A stretch of DNA of 64,000 bases from Lachnospiraceae bacterium (GCA_022793375.1 JAAWCS010000021.1:1-64000); one strand, 5' to 3'. Shown: positions 33,805 through 43,184, counted from the first letter of the stretch. Program-made: numbers and translations. Notes: generated from the letters alone by a model not told the origin.

Positions 33805-34797
33805 TTATTCTGCCGCATCCCCTTGGGGAGCTTCGCCCGGATTATCCGCAGCTCCTGCCGGGGGAGCCTCTTCCGGATTATCCAAAGCGCCTTCCCCCTC
33901 GGCCGGCAGCAGCGGCGGCTGCATACTGGCATCGTTTTCAGGCATCTCTTCTCCACCCTGCGGTGTGACGAAACCCTCCTCGCCTGCCTTCGGCATGCCG
34001 TCCGTTACGATCGTCCGGTCCGCGTTGGCGCCGCTCATATATTCCTCATAGTACTCATTCAGAGAACGCGCATCCGCTCCTTCTTCAATAATCAGAAGTT
34101 CTACACGACGGTTCTGCGCACGCCCCTCGGAAGTATTGTTATCCGCAACCGGCCGGAACTGGCCATAGCTGATATCGACCAGTTTCTCCGGATCAATGAT
34201 CTCCCGGTTCTGAATAAACACACAGACTTCCGCAGCGCGCATGGCCGACAGCACACGGTCACCCCGCGGCGTATTCTCTTCTTCCGGGTCGGCCTGGGCC
34301 GTATGAGCCATGATATTGATCTGAGAAATCTGCGAGGTCAAAGGCGCAACCACATCGCAGAAAACTCCCAATACTTGTTGTCCCTGCTCAGTCAGAATCG
34401 AACTGTTTCCGCCAAAGAAGGTTTTCCCCTGAAAGGCTACATAGGTATACCCCTCTCCGCCTGTCACGGTCACGCCCTCAACGCCTGCTTCGTTCAGCGC
34501 CTCGGCTAACTCCTCATAGAGCATATTTAAAAGCTCTACCTCATCTACCACCGGATCGTCCGGATCCAGGCGGATTTCATCCTCAACTCCATACTCGCCC
34601 TCGTCCTGATTGATACCGATCTGTTCTTCCGACACATTCGGATTGATACTGCGGACAAAAATTTTAAACTTCTCATTGTCCAGCGTGGACATGGAATACA
34701 GCAGAACGAAGAAACAAAGAAGCAGCGTCACCATGTCGCCATAGGTATCCATCCAGCTTCCGCAATCCTCGCCGCCGCCTCCCTTCTTTTTTCTCAT
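33805..34797 (-). CDS. motB: Stator protein MotB with OmpA-like domain
   Basis: A 330-residue stator subunit. The single membrane segment (about 20-40) holds the ion-binding Asp21 in YGDMVTLLLCFFVLLYS. The OmpA/MotB peptidoglycan-binding domain spans about 120-245 and contains AQNRRVEL. An acidic Pro/Ala/Gly tail of about 70 residues follows and is longer than usual. Its start overlaps the motA stop by 4 bases. The coupling ion cannot be told from the sequence alone. Confidence 0.94.
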   Translation of the reverse strand: MRKKKGGGGEDCGSWMDTYGDMVTLLLCFFVLLYSMSTLDNEKFKIFVRSINPNVSEEQIGINQDEGEYGVEDEIRLDPDDPVVDEVELLNMLYEELAEALNEAGVEGVTVTGGEGYTYVAFQGKTFFGGNSSILTEQGQQVLGVFCDVVAPLTSQISQINIMAHTAQADPEEENTPRGDRVLSAMRAAEVCVFIQNREIIDPEKLVDISYGQFRPVADNNTSEGRAQNRRVELLIIEEGADARSLNEYYEEYMSGANADRTIVTDGMPKAGEEGFVTPQGGEEMPENDASMQPPLLPAEGEGALDNPEEAPPAGAADNPGEAPQGDAAE

Positions 34798-35630
34798 TCT
34801 TTTCCTCCTCCGTCAGCCGGGCCGGCTTTCTCGGCCTTGGCCAAAAGCTTCTTCCGGGAACCCTGCCGCAGATTCGACAGCAGACGCTCGCGCAGTGTTT
34901 TAGGGTTATCGCCGGCCATGATTGCCAGTACGCCCTCAATGATAATTGCACAGTACAACTCTTCTTCATCCTGACGAATACGCAGCTTCTTGGCGATCGG
35001 CTGGAAAATCAGATTAGCCAGGGCACTGCCGTAAAAGGTCGTAATCAAGGCAACCGACATATCCGCGCCCAGCGTAGCCGCACCGCCGCCGTCGTCAAAG
35101 TTCATGCCCTTTAACATATTTACCAGACCGACCAAGGTACCGATCATACCGAATGCCGGCGCATAGCTGGAACCTTTCTCATAGAATCCTGCCGCCATAT
35201 CGTGACGGGCAATCATCGTATCCAGTTCGTTTTCCAGGTTTTCCCGCACCTTATCGGCATCGCTGGCATCTACGATCATTAAGACACTCTGCTTCAAAAA
35301 GGGATCTTTAAGCTCCTCCGCCTTTTCCTCCAGCGCCAGCAGGCCGTTCTGCCTAGCTACCATTGCCAGATCTACCAGCTGATCCACTAACTTGGGAATA
35401 TTATATTTTCCACCCCGGAACATAATAATCATAATATGCTTGGGGATTTGTGCCAACATTGAAAAAGGATAGCTCGCGATCAAAGCCGCAATCGTACCGC
35501 CGACTGTGATAACCACGCTTGGGATATCGATGAAGTTGTTGAGCTTATCCATTGCGGAAAAGCTATCCGTAATACCGTTTACAATCAGTATAAAACCTAA
35601 TATAAGTCCTACCAGCCATGAAGGGTCCAT
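34794..35630 (-). CDS. motA: Stator protein MotA
   Basis: A 278-residue stator subunit with four membrane segments (about 5-25, 35-55, 150-172, 185-210). The segments around SYAPAFGMIGTLVGLVNMLK and VALITTFYGSALANLIFQPI carry the conserved Pro and ion-channel residues. The cytoplasmic loop (about 75-145) holds charged residues that meet FliG. GGAGGAACAG precedes the ATG. Confidence 0.95.
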   Translation of the reverse strand: MDPSWLVGLILGFILIVNGITDSFSAMDKLNNFIDIPSVVITVGGTIAALIASYPFSMLAQIPKHIMIIMFRGGKYNIPKLVDQLVDLAMVARQNGLLALEEKAEELKDPFLKQSVLMIVDASDADKVRENLENELDTMIARHDMAAGFYEKGSSYAPAFGMIGTLVGLVNMLKGMNFDDGGGAATLGADMSVALITTFYGSALANLIFQPIAKKLRIRQDEEELYCAIIIEGVLAIMAGDNPKTLRERLLSNLRQGSRKKLLAKAEKAGPADGGGKE

Positions 35631-35653
35631 AATTTTTCTGTTCCTCCTCCGTA

Positions 35654-35890
35654 CTACGAAATAATCTTATCGTCACCGTCCGTCGGCGCCAAGAGTTCCC
35701 TGTCCTCCAGGGTAATGCAGCCATGTATAAATGTCTCGATCTTTTTCTGGACGGCCTCGATCGAGTCCTTCACCAGATAATAACGTCCATTGGTCAATAC
35801 GACCTTTGTCTCGGGGATCAGTTCAATAAACATAATCTGAAAGTAATTGATGTACAAAATACTGCCGTCCAAACCGGTCAAGCGGATCAT
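35654..35890 (-). CDS. flbD: Flagellar protein FlbD (SwrD-like)
   Basis: A 78-residue protein of the FlbD/SwrD family, starting MIRLTGLDGSILYINYFQIM with the family pattern of RLTxLxGxxxYLN. SwrD raises flagellar torque in B. subtilis, and its gene precedes motA here. ATG 35890 lies 6 bases after GGGGGAT. The ribosome site can pair with an upstream segment (see 35897-35959). A frame opening at 35974 has no ribosome site. Confidence 0.9.
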   Translation of the reverse strand: MIRLTGLDGSILYINYFQIMFIELIPETKVVLTNGRYYLVKDSIEAVQKKIETFIHGCITLEDRELLAPTDGDDKIIS

Positions 35891-35896
35891 ATCCGT

Positions 35897-35959
35897 ATCC
35901 CCCTTTTTCTTCCATGGGGATTCCCCATGCCGTATACAACTTTGCTCACCGGCATGGGG
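35897..35959 (-). promoter_or_regulatory. Mutually exclusive hairpins at the flbD ribosome site
   Basis: In the transcript (minus strand), CCCCATGCC (35951-35959) can pair with GGCATGGGG (35923-35931). The latter is also half of a near-perfect palindrome, CATGGGG-AAT-CCCCATG (35913-35929). The 3' half, ATCCCC (35916-35921), can pair with the flbD ribosome site GGGGAT (35897-35902). The sequestering and anti-sequestering pairings exclude each other, which is the hallmark of a translational switch. The trigger is unknown. Confidence 0.55.
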
Positions 35960-36009
35960 AGCTCCATGAATCATTTTCTTTCTTTTATTCGTTCACGAAT
36001 CACCGTTCA

Positions 36010-37017
36010 TTAACGTTTCATATTAACAAGTTCTTCCAGAATCTGGTCGCTGACCGTGATGATACGGGAGTTGGCCTGGAAACCTCTCTGGGTGGTAATC
36101 ATCTCGGAGAATTCCTTAGCCATGTCTACGTTGGAGGCTTCGACGTAGCCGGTCATGAGACTGGCAGAGCCGACGGAACCGGGAGCATTCGCTTCACAGC
36201 GGCCCGCATTATCGCCTCTGGACGTCGTATAATAACTGCCGCCTGCTTTGGTAAGGCCTTCCTGGTTCTGGAAAGTGGTTATCGCTACCTGGCCAATGAT
36301 GGCTTCCTTAACTATGGCATTACCATTAGCATCCTCTGTCTTGATACCAACAGTAATCTTTCCTTCACTATCAATTTTTACACTGGTCGCAACTGCAATC
36401 GGATCAACCTGCAGTGTTGCTGTTGCGTCGCCATTGGCCGGATCTGTTAAACTAATCGTACCGTCTGCTTTACAAACTCGGATTGGAACTAACTTATCTG
36501 TAACAAATTTATCGGCGTCAAAGGCATCCTTGCCATTGGTAGTATCAATTGCAAAACCGTAAACAAAATTGTTGCTATTGCTATCTACCAGGTAACCGTC
36601 GCTGTCAATCTTAAACTGACCAACTCGTGTATATTGAAAGTTTGTTCCTTTCATCTCATCGCTTTCTGTATTTATACCAGCCGCATTCATAGTAGACATC
36701 GTTATAAAAAAGCCTTCGCCGTCAATCGTAGCTGTCAAACCACCCATCTGCGTCGGCGTACTGGATGTCATATCCACCCAAATCGACCCCATCAAAGTAC
36801 CATAACCATACTGAGCCGCATTGACACCACCAGAACCGCCCGCACTACCGGAACCGCTAGTCGACGTCGTCGACGTCTGATACATCGCTTCCTTAAACAT
36901 ATAACTCTGCGACTTATAGCCCGCCGTATTTACGTTCGCGATATTATGACCGATTACATCCAGCTTGTTCTGATGTGCACGCAGCCCTGCGACTGCAGAA
37001 TCCATTGCTCTTAACAT
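36010..37017 (-). CDS. flgE: Flagellar hook protein FlgE
   Basis: A 335-residue hook-type axial protein. The N-terminus AMDSAVAGLRAHQNKLDVIG and HNIANVNTAGYKSQSYMF, and the C-terminus SNVDMAKEFSEMITTQRGFQ are typical. The start is ATG 37017 behind GGAAAGGAAG. The middle (about 36250-36620) is visibly more AT-rich than its flanks and may be an exchanged surface domain. It is short for a hook protein. It follows the TIGR02530-type gene in the usual order. Confidence 0.92.
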   Translation of the reverse strand: MLRAMDSAVAGLRAHQNKLDVIGHNIANVNTAGYKSQSYMFKEAMYQTSTTSTSGSGSAGGSGGVNAAQYGYGTLMGSIWVDMTSSTPTQMGGLTATIDGEGFFITMSTMNAAGINTESDEMKGTNFQYTRVGQFKIDSDGYLVDSNSNNFVYGFAIDTTNGKDAFDADKFVTDKLVPIRVCKADGTISLTDPANGDATATLQVDPIAVATSVKIDSEGKITVGIKTEDANGNAIVKEAIIGQVAITTFQNQEGLTKAGGSYYTTSRGDNAGRCEANAPGSVGSASLMTGYVEASNVDMAKEFSEMITTQRGFQANSRIITVSDQILEELVNMKR

Positions 37018-37099
37018 TCTTTTCTTTCTTCCTTTCCGTACTGTTACTCTCTCCAAATGCGCTTCGGGCATCCGGACCGGCATCCTTACGGTCCTGCCT

Positions 37100-37489
37100 T
37101 TACATAATAACAGCACTATCAATATTTGTAAAGATCTTATCCTTCATATCGTCCGCTGACATAGTGGTAACCACTACATTGTTCGGGACATTGACAATAA
37201 ACACCCCTTGGCGGCCAATTACAGCCACGTCCTTGGCGCCCTTCTGTCTTGCCCCTGCAACCGCCTGCTCCAGATTGCCGAGCAGCTGATTGTCCATAGC
37301 AATCCCTCTCTCACCCATGCGCTTTGCCGCATGCTTTGAGAAATTCAGGCCCTGATGTGCCAGCGAGGTCGCTTTTAACATCTCACCGAAAGCCGTCCCG
37401 CCTGTCGCCAGGCTCTGGTCTGCGCTTCCCTGCCCCGCGCTGTCGCTGCCAGGACCGTATGAAAGTCTCCTGATTTCCTGTATGCTCAT
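37100..37489 (-). CDS. Flagellar operon protein, TIGR02530 family
   Basis: A 129-residue protein lying between flgD and flgE, the usual place for this family of small Firmicute flagellar proteins. The C-terminal half, with NLEQAVAGARQKGAKDVAVI and FIVNVPNNVVVTTM, is characteristic. The function is not established; a role in hook assembly has been suggested by context. The gene ends 82 bases upstream of the flgE ATG at 37017. Confidence 0.85.
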   Translation of the reverse strand: MSIQEIRRLSYGPGSDSAGQGSADQSLATGGTAFGEMLKATSLAHQGLNFSKHAAKRMGERGIAMDNQLLGNLEQAVAGARQKGAKDVAVIGRQGVFIVNVPNNVVVTTMSADDMKDKIFTNIDSAVIM

Positions 37490-37507
37490 ACGTTCCGGCT
37501 CCTTTTC

Positions 37508-38065
37508 CTAATTGGTTATATCTTCGTTCCCTTCGCTTTCACCGGTATCCCCGCCGACTTCGCCGCCGCCGCCGAGATCTTCCCCGCTTTGGTTGCTGTC
37601 GTCCACCGAATCCGTGACATCGCCGATACCTAACAAATACGACAGAGGATAGTCCTTTGTATCGCCCTGCAGACGGAATGTCGGCTCGCCGCCGGTTAAG
37701 TTGATCGTTTCCACAATACCCGTCTTGCTGCCGCTGATGATCGGGACTCCCATGCTGTTTTCCGTGGTCACCGCCACTGTTACTTCCTTGCCGACCATAC
37801 CGGCCGCGTAGGTAATCGAGTTCATCGCGCTGTTGGCTGACACCGACTCCGTCATCGCGGATAGAGCCTGCACCATCGCCATCTGCGTCATCTGGTTCAT
37901 CATGTCGCTGCTCTCCATCGGATTGGTTACATCCTGATTCTGCAGCTGCGTCGCCAAAAGCCGCACAAAGCTCTCGATTGTCAGTGTATTCTTGGAATTG
38001 CTCCCCGCTACATAGGTAGAACCTTCGTAGGGATTTGAGGTTCCACTCACATTATTTACTGCCAT
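37508..38065 (-). CDS. flgD: Flagellar hook-cap protein FlgD
   Basis: A 185-residue hook-assembly scaffold. The N-terminal export and polymerisation segment FVRLLATQLQNQDVTNPMES is clear, followed by a small beta domain. The last 35 residues are acidic and Gly-rich. ATG 38065 follows GGAAGGAG. FlgD caps the growing hook, and its gene follows fliK as in most Firmicutes. Confidence 0.93.
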   Translation of the reverse strand: MAVNNVSGTSNPYEGSTYVAGSNSKNTLTIESFVRLLATQLQNQDVTNPMESSDMMNQMTQMAMVQALSAMTESVSANSAMNSITYAAGMVGKEVTVAVTTENSMGVPIISGSKTGIVETINLTGGEPTFRLQGDTKDYPLSYLLGIGDVTDSVDDSNQSGEDLGGGGEVGGDTGESEGNEDITN

Positions 38066-38131
38066 GTGTTTTTCTCCTTCCTTGCCAGATTCCGCAACAA
38101 CTATCCGAACCGGCAAATCCTTTTAATGAAC

Positions 38132-39379
38132 CTATAAAAGCCCCAGCCGCAGCTGCTGTGCAAAGGATTCCTGGCTGGCCCGGTCGCTTTGTTGTTCTTC
38201 GCTGTCCGGCTCCTGTTCCCTGCGTTCTCCTTCTCTTTGGCGTTCGTCATAGGGCTGTTCGGCCTCCGGCTGTTCGGTATAGACAATCGTCTCCTGACCG
38301 GTATGCTCTTCAAGGATCGCGCCCAGTTCCGAGGCTTTCTGACTTAAAAGTTCCAGCGTCTTGGGGTTTGTCGCCAGGATCGATACCATAGCCCGGCCTC
38401 CTTCGTAGAGGACCTGGACTGTCAGCTTGCCCAAAGAAGCCGGCTCCAGTTCGATGGTCAGCATCCCGTCCTTCTGCGGAAAGCGCTCTGCCAAGGTACG
38501 GCCTACATCCTCAACCAGTGTCGTCTCGGTCGTCCTTACGGTCGCCGTGGCTGCATCCGCCCCCTTCACCTCTCCTACCGAAGAATTTCGAAGCTGCAGA
38601 TGTTCCATACCGGAGAAGGCCTGCTGCGGCTGTGTCTCTTCCTTTGTCTGACTTCCGGATTGGGACTCGGTCTGCGCCTTTACAGGAACCGTCGTCTCCT
38701 CCTTTGCCTGAGGCTCAGAAGAAGCCTGCGAATCTTCCGGGACTTTTGTCTCCTTGGGCCCTTCCTTCGGTGAATCGGCTTTTACGGATTCCGTCTGTGC
38801 TTCCTGTACAGGCTGCTTTTGCGGTGTTGCCTGTACATCCTCCACTGTCAAACCCGCCGTCTCTAGTGCCGGCGCAACCGGCTCTTTTGGTAGGTTTTCT
38901 TCCGGTACAACGCTTTCCGGTATGCCCTCTTCCGGTACGGTCGGCATCACGCCCTCCGCTTGGCCAGGCTCCTGCGTCACCGGTTCAGGGATGGATTCCA
39001 CCGTTACTTCCTGTCCTGTCATCTCTGTCAGCTCAGATTCGATACACTCGGTTTGTGTCGGCTGAGCCGTCAAAAGTCCTGCGGCTTCCTGAAGCTGCAA
39101 GAGCAGTTCGGCCGGTATCGTTTCGCTGTCCTTGGTTTCTTCGGACTCTTCGGTGTCTGTGTCCGTCGGCTCCTTGGCCCCGGTATCTTTTACCGCTTCG
39201 CTGTCTTTTTTCGGGCTTGGCTTTTCCGGTGTCTTGGCATCCCTGGTCTGCGATACCGCCGTATTCTGTCCTTTTAGCAGCTTGCTGAAATCGGTCTTTG
39301 TAAGATCCGTTGTTTGATAGCGGCTGGTTTGGGACATCGTCTGAATGGCCAGGATCGCATCCATTTGGATTTTCTCCAT
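38132..39379 (-). CDS. fliK: Flagellar hook-length control protein FliK
   Basis: A 415-residue protein with a long Glu/Pro/Thr/Ser/Gln-rich, probably disordered ruler part (about 35-270) and a C-terminal FliK domain (about 285-365) with DGMLTIELEPASLGKLTVQV and the helix KTLELLSQKASELGAILEEH. It measures hook length and triggers the FlhB switch. The start is ATG 39379 behind AAAGGAGGAAAC. An in-frame ATG at 39421 lies inside repeat copy B and lacks a ribosome site. Confidence 0.9.
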   Translation of the reverse strand: MEKIQMDAILAIQTMSQTSRYQTTDLTKTDFSKLLKGQNTAVSQTRDAKTPEKPSPKKDSEAVKDTGAKEPTDTDTEESEETKDSETIPAELLLQLQEAAGLLTAQPTQTECIESELTEMTGQEVTVESIPEPVTQEPGQAEGVMPTVPEEGIPESVVPEENLPKEPVAPALETAGLTVEDVQATPQKQPVQEAQTESVKADSPKEGPKETKVPEDSQASSEPQAKEETTVPVKAQTESQSGSQTKEETQPQQAFSGMEHLQLRNSSVGEVKGADAATATVRTTETTLVEDVGRTLAERFPQKDGMLTIELEPASLGKLTVQVLYEGGRAMVSILATNPKTLELLSQKASELGAILEEHTGQETIVYTEQPEAEQPYDERQREGERREQEPDSEEQQSDRASQESFAQQLRLGLL

Positions 39380-39400
39380 GTGTTTCCTCCTTTCTTTAAT

Positions 39401-39447
39401 TTGTCTGTGTTTCCAGGACATAATGCTGCACCATTGGGGTGTTTCCT
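39401..39447 (-). repeat. Intergenic hairpin repeat, copy B (fliJ-fliK)
   Basis: A 46-47-base element between fliJ and the fliK ribosome site. It shares 35 of 46 bases with copy A at 33751. In the distal stem, C-G in copy A is T-A in copy B, a compensatory change. Its ATG opens an in-frame N-terminal extension of fliK that probably is not translated. Confidence 0.7.
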
Positions 39448-39512
39448 GGAATTTTATCTATAATCAACGGTCGTAAAACCGCGATTATCCTCTTTAAGCG
39501 GACTTCCCTTCG

Positions 39513-39962
39513 TCAGTTTATGCCGGAGGCAATCCGATTGTGAACCACAAATTCTTCAATGAAAGCTTCTTCTGCCTTCTGTTCGGCGGCTCGATATTCC
39601 TGCAGCCTGCGCTCTTTGAGCTTTTCAAACTTGGAAGTGTCGACTTTGGCATCGATTACTTCGCTTTTTTTCTTCTCTTCCCGCTTTTTCAAAACAATCA
39701 GGCGCTCGTTTTCCTGCCGGATCTGATCCTTCATACGGTCAATGCACAGATCAAACAAAAGATAATCCTCGATCGATGCGCCCTGAGATTTTCTCTCGTC
39801 GAAGCTTCCTTCGTACTCTCTCAATTCCCCGTTTAGCTGCCGAATCTCTTCTTTCTTATCGTTGACGTTTTTCACCGTTACGGCATGCTCTTTTTTCAAA
39901 TTGTCTAATACCTGGGTCTTATAATCTAATACGGTTTCCAGGCTGTAATGAAAACGTTTCAA
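39513..39962 (-). CDS. fliJ: Flagellar export chaperone FliJ
   Basis: A 149-residue, nearly all-helical charged protein starting MKRFHYSLETVLDYKTQVLD, the classic FliJ start. It forms a coiled coil over most of its length. FliJ binds inside the FliI hexamer and links the ATPase to FlhA. It follows fliI by 14 bases. Confidence 0.9.
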   Translation of the reverse strand: MKRFHYSLETVLDYKTQVLDNLKKEHAVTVKNVNDKKEEIRQLNGELREYEGSFDERKSQGASIEDYLLFDLCIDRMKDQIRQENERLIVLKKREEKKKSEVIDAKVDTSKFEKLKERRLQEYRAAEQKAEEAFIEEFVVHNRIASGIN

Positions 39963-39976
39963 TGAATCTTCCTCCG

Positions 39977-41278
39977 TTATCCGGCAATCGATGCCATCAT
40001 TTTTACGGTTTCTTCATAAGAGAAACTTTCGTTAATCCCTTGTGTCAAAAAAGAATTCATCTGGTCAATCTTTGATACGGCTTCGTCAAGAGCCATGTTT
40101 GTCCCTTTTTTGTAGGCGCCGATCGCAATCAGGTCGGCATTTTTTTGGTAGAGGGCCAGCAGATTGCGGAAACGCGAATCCACTCGTTTGTGCTCTGCTT
40201 CTACAATCTCTACCATCAAACGCGAAATACTGGCGCCGATGTCGATCGCCGGGAAATGGTTCTCATTGGCCAGCTGACGGCTCAAAACGATATGGCCGTC
40301 CAAAATACCCCGAACCGTATCGGCAATCGGCTCATTGGTATCGTCGCCTTCCACCAGCACCGTGTAAACGCCGGTAATCGAACCTTTGTTGAAATTACCG
40401 CTGCGCTCCAAAAGCTTGGGGAACTCCGCATAAATCGAAGGGGTGTATCCTCTGGCAATCGGCGGCTCCCCGATTGCCAGGCCAATCTCGCGCTGCGCCA
40501 TCGCATAACGTGTCAATGAATCCATCATCAGCAGCACGTCGTAACCCTGATCCCGAAAATATTCGGCAATGGTTGTCGCTACCAGGGGACATTTCATGCG
40601 CAGCATCGCCGGCTGATCGGAGGTCGCCACTACCAGCACGGAGCGGCTCATTCCCTCTTCTCCTAAATCCTTCTGAACAAATTCCAGCACTTCGCGTCCA
40701 CGCTCTCCCACCAGGGCAATTACGTTGATATCGGTTTTTACATTTTTGGCGATCATACCCATGAGGGTACTTTTTCCCACACCGGAACCGGCAAAAATCC
40801 CGATTCTCTGGCCCTTGCCAATGGTATTCAGCCCGTCAATGGCTTTTACGCCAAATTCCAGCCGTTCGCGGATCGGCGGACGGTTTAAGGGGTTCGTGCC
40901 GGCGGAATCGACCGAATAAAAGCGGCTCGGCTGAAAATCAACGCCGCCGTCGATCGGTTCGCCCATTGCATTGATGATCCGCCCCCGCAGGAAATCCCCA
41001 ACCGGGATCTTTAATCGGTGGCGGGTATTGCGTACAAAGCTGCCTGCGCTGATGCCGCTGGTATTCTCATACGCCATCAGCTGGATCCGGTTATCTTTAA
41101 AGCCAACTACTTCCGCGCGAATCTGTCGGTTCTGCTCTTCGTTGTAGATCATCACAATATCGCCGATACTGCTTCGTCCGCCCGAGGCTTCCACCGACAT
41201 GCCGACTACATTTTCAATTTTTCCGATGCGGCTGACCGTCTCCGAATTAGCAATCAGCTGCGGCACCTTCCTGAACAT
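39977..41278 (-). CDS. fliI: Flagellar export ATPase FliI
   Basis: A 433-residue F1-beta-like ATPase. Walker A is AGSGVGKST (163-171), Walker B is near VLLMMDSLTRYA, and the catalytic Glu lies in VALVGERGRE. The N-terminal beta domain (about 15-90) is complete. FliI with FliH and FliJ unfolds and delivers export substrates. It lies between fliH and fliJ. Confidence 0.95.
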   Translation of the reverse strand: MFRKVPQLIANSETVSRIGKIENVVGMSVEASGGRSSIGDIVMIYNEEQNRQIRAEVVGFKDNRIQLMAYENTSGISAGSFVRNTRHRLKIPVGDFLRGRIINAMGEPIDGGVDFQPSRFYSVDSAGTNPLNRPPIRERLEFGVKAIDGLNTIGKGQRIGIFAGSGVGKSTLMGMIAKNVKTDINVIALVGERGREVLEFVQKDLGEEGMSRSVLVVATSDQPAMLRMKCPLVATTIAEYFRDQGYDVLLMMDSLTRYAMAQREIGLAIGEPPIARGYTPSIYAEFPKLLERSGNFNKGSITGVYTVLVEGDDTNEPIADTVRGILDGHIVLSRQLANENHFPAIDIGASISRLMVEIVEAEHKRVDSRFRNLLALYQKNADLIAIGAYKKGTNMALDEAVSKIDQMNSFLTQGINESFSYEETVKMMASIAG

Positions 41279-41293
41279 AGTCGCTTTACTCCT

Positions 41294-42133
41294 TTACAAC
41301 CGGATCGTACTCGTAATATCCCGTATATTCTCCATCTGCGTCTCCACCCCGATGTCAAGGATTTCCTCCGGGGTTTCGATGATGCAGCTTCCGCGCTGTT
41401 CCTTTTCCATCACAATGAATTTGATGTTATCCGACACCTTGGACAGCTCTGCCACCAGGTCGGCATCCGTATTCATCATCATGTCATAGTCCATCTTTTC
41501 CATATAGATTTTGAGCCAGGCCGTCTTTTTCAACTTCTCTGTCTCAAAAACAATCATTCGCCGAATGATGTCGCCGCTGGTTTCCAGGCTCGTATGAATC
41601 ACTTTCTCTGCCACGGCAAAGGAGCAGTCTTTCAGCTGTTCCAGATAATGCTGGAGACATCTGTTTTTTGCCTGCTCAATCTGCTGCAATGCTTGTGTAA
41701 GTTCCTCTTTGGCAACCTGTTTCTGTGCAGCCATGGCTTTCTGCATTTCCTCCATGGCTTTCGCCACGCTCTCCTTCTTTCCCTCTTCCCAGCCGCCGGC
41801 AAATCCTTCCCGCCTGGCCTCTTCTTTGATCTTTTCTGCCTCTGCCCTGGCCTCTTCTAAAAGTTCTTCTGCCTGACGTCTGGCTTCAGAGAGTTCCAGA
41901 CCGTCCTCTTCTTCCGCTGTTGCCAGCGTTTCATCGTCTACCCCGGCTTGTGCATCCGATTCCTGCATCACCTCGGAGAGGGAGCTCCACATCTCATCGT
42001 CCGCACGGGGCTTTTCCAGCTCCTGCTGGTTTAACTCCCGGATAACCGGCGGCACCGGCGGCGGCGGGGGGATGAAATCCCGTACAATTTCGGGATTCCA
42101 TACTTTTATCACGCTTTTAGACGATGATGTCAT
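41294..42133 (-). CDS. fliH: Flagellar assembly protein FliH
   Basis: A 279-residue protein with a Pro-rich N-terminal segment, a long Glu/Ala/Lys coiled coil (about 70-165, including ARRQAEELLEEARAEAEKIK), and a C-terminal FliH/V-ATPase-E-like domain. It regulates FliI. Four ATG or near-ATG starts crowd the fliG end; I prefer 42133, about 10 bases after AAGGGA, while 42142 is possible. Either way the gene overlaps the fliG end. Confidence 0.88.
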   Translation of the reverse strand: MTSSSKSVIKVWNPEIVRDFIPPPPPVPPVIRELNQQELEKPRADDEMWSSLSEVMQESDAQAGVDDETLATAEEEDGLELSEARRQAEELLEEARAEAEKIKEEARREGFAGGWEEGKKESVAKAMEEMQKAMAAQKQVAKEELTQALQQIEQAKNRCLQHYLEQLKDCSFAVAEKVIHTSLETSGDIIRRMIVFETEKLKKTAWLKIYMEKMDYDMMMNTDADLVAELSKVSDNIKFIVMEKEQRGSCIIETPEEILDIGVETQMENIRDITSTIRL

Positions 42134-43184
42134 CCTCATCATTTCCCTTCTTGATGATCAACTCGCCCCGTTCCTCAAGGCTGCGGATCAAATTAACAAT
42201 ACGCTGCTGTGCTTCTTCGACATCTTTCAACCTTACGTTGGTTGTAATCTCCAAATCGGCCCGCACCGTCTCGGCCATTCTCTTGGACATGTTTTGGAAG
42301 AAGGTCTCCTGCATTTCCTGCGAAGCCGTTTTCAGGGCGTATACCACATCCTTGGAATCGCAGTCGCGCACAAAACGCTGAACCGAACGATCGTCCATAT
42401 CGAGAATGTTCTCGAAGATAAACATCTTGTTGCGGATATCCTGCGCCAGGTCGGGATTGGTCTTGCCCAATTCCTCGAAAATCTTTTTCTCGTTGCTGCG
42501 GTCGACATTGTTCATTACGTCCGCCACATAATCGATGCCGCCCAGGCTCATATTATCCTCGCTGGTAATGATTGCAGAGAACTTCCGCTTCATTTCCTCT
42601 TCAACAATGGCAATCGCTTCCGGGGATACCCGATCCATATTCGCCATCCCTTCCAGAACGGGAATCCGCTTCTCATCCGGAAGCTGCTCGAGGATCCCGG
42701 CGGCCTGCTGCGGGTCCATATAAGTCATAATCAGCGCGATCACCTGAGAACGCTCATGCTGCAGCAGAGAAAGCAGTGCTTTCGGATCTCCCTTTGTAAA
42801 GAAGTTGAACGGTTTGGACTGCAGCGTTTTTGACACTTTTTCCAAAAGAGAACGGGCCGTGCTGTCGCCAAATGCTTTTTCCAGTACGTTGCGCGCATAG
42901 TCAAGACCACCGTCGGTCATCATTTTATGCGTCAGGCACAGCTTATAGAACTCATCCAGCGCCGATTCCACCTGTGCGTTCGTCGTTTTTCCCAGCTTTG
43001 CCACCTCATAGGTCAAATCTTCAATGTCCTGCTCACTGAGATATTTATAAATCTGCGACGCGCGGTCAGCTCCCAAAGACACAATGACAATGGCTGCTTT
43101 CTGTCTCGAATTGAGGACAACTTCTTTGCCCTCCGCCGCTTCACTATCTATGCTTTTGTTTGTCTGAACTGCGGCCTCCGCCAT
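42117..43184 (-). CDS. fliG: Flagellar motor switch protein FliG
   Basis: A 355-residue C-ring protein. The N-domain (about 25-105; SLGADRASQIYKYLSEQDIE), middle domain (about 120-195, with the EHPQ-like LLQHERSQVIALIMTYMDPQ) and C-domain (about 200-340, with the torque helix DRSVQRFVRDCDSKDVVYAL) are complete. ATG 43184 follows GGAAGGTG; it overlaps the fliF end. FliG receives torque from MotA. Confidence 0.95.
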   Translation of the reverse strand: MAEAAVQTNKSIDSEAAEGKEVVLNSRQKAAIVIVSLGADRASQIYKYLSEQDIEDLTYEVAKLGKTTNAQVESALDEFYKLCLTHKMMTDGGLDYARNVLEKAFGDSTARSLLEKVSKTLQSKPFNFFTKGDPKALLSLLQHERSQVIALIMTYMDPQQAAGILEQLPDEKRIPVLEGMANMDRVSPEAIAIVEEEMKRKFSAIITSEDNMSLGGIDYVADVMNNVDRSNEKKIFEELGKTNPDLAQDIRNKMFIFENILDMDDRSVQRFVRDCDSKDVVYALKTASQEMQETFFQNMSKRMAETVRADLEITTNVRLKDVEEAQQRIVNLIRSLEERGELIIKKGNDEDDIIV

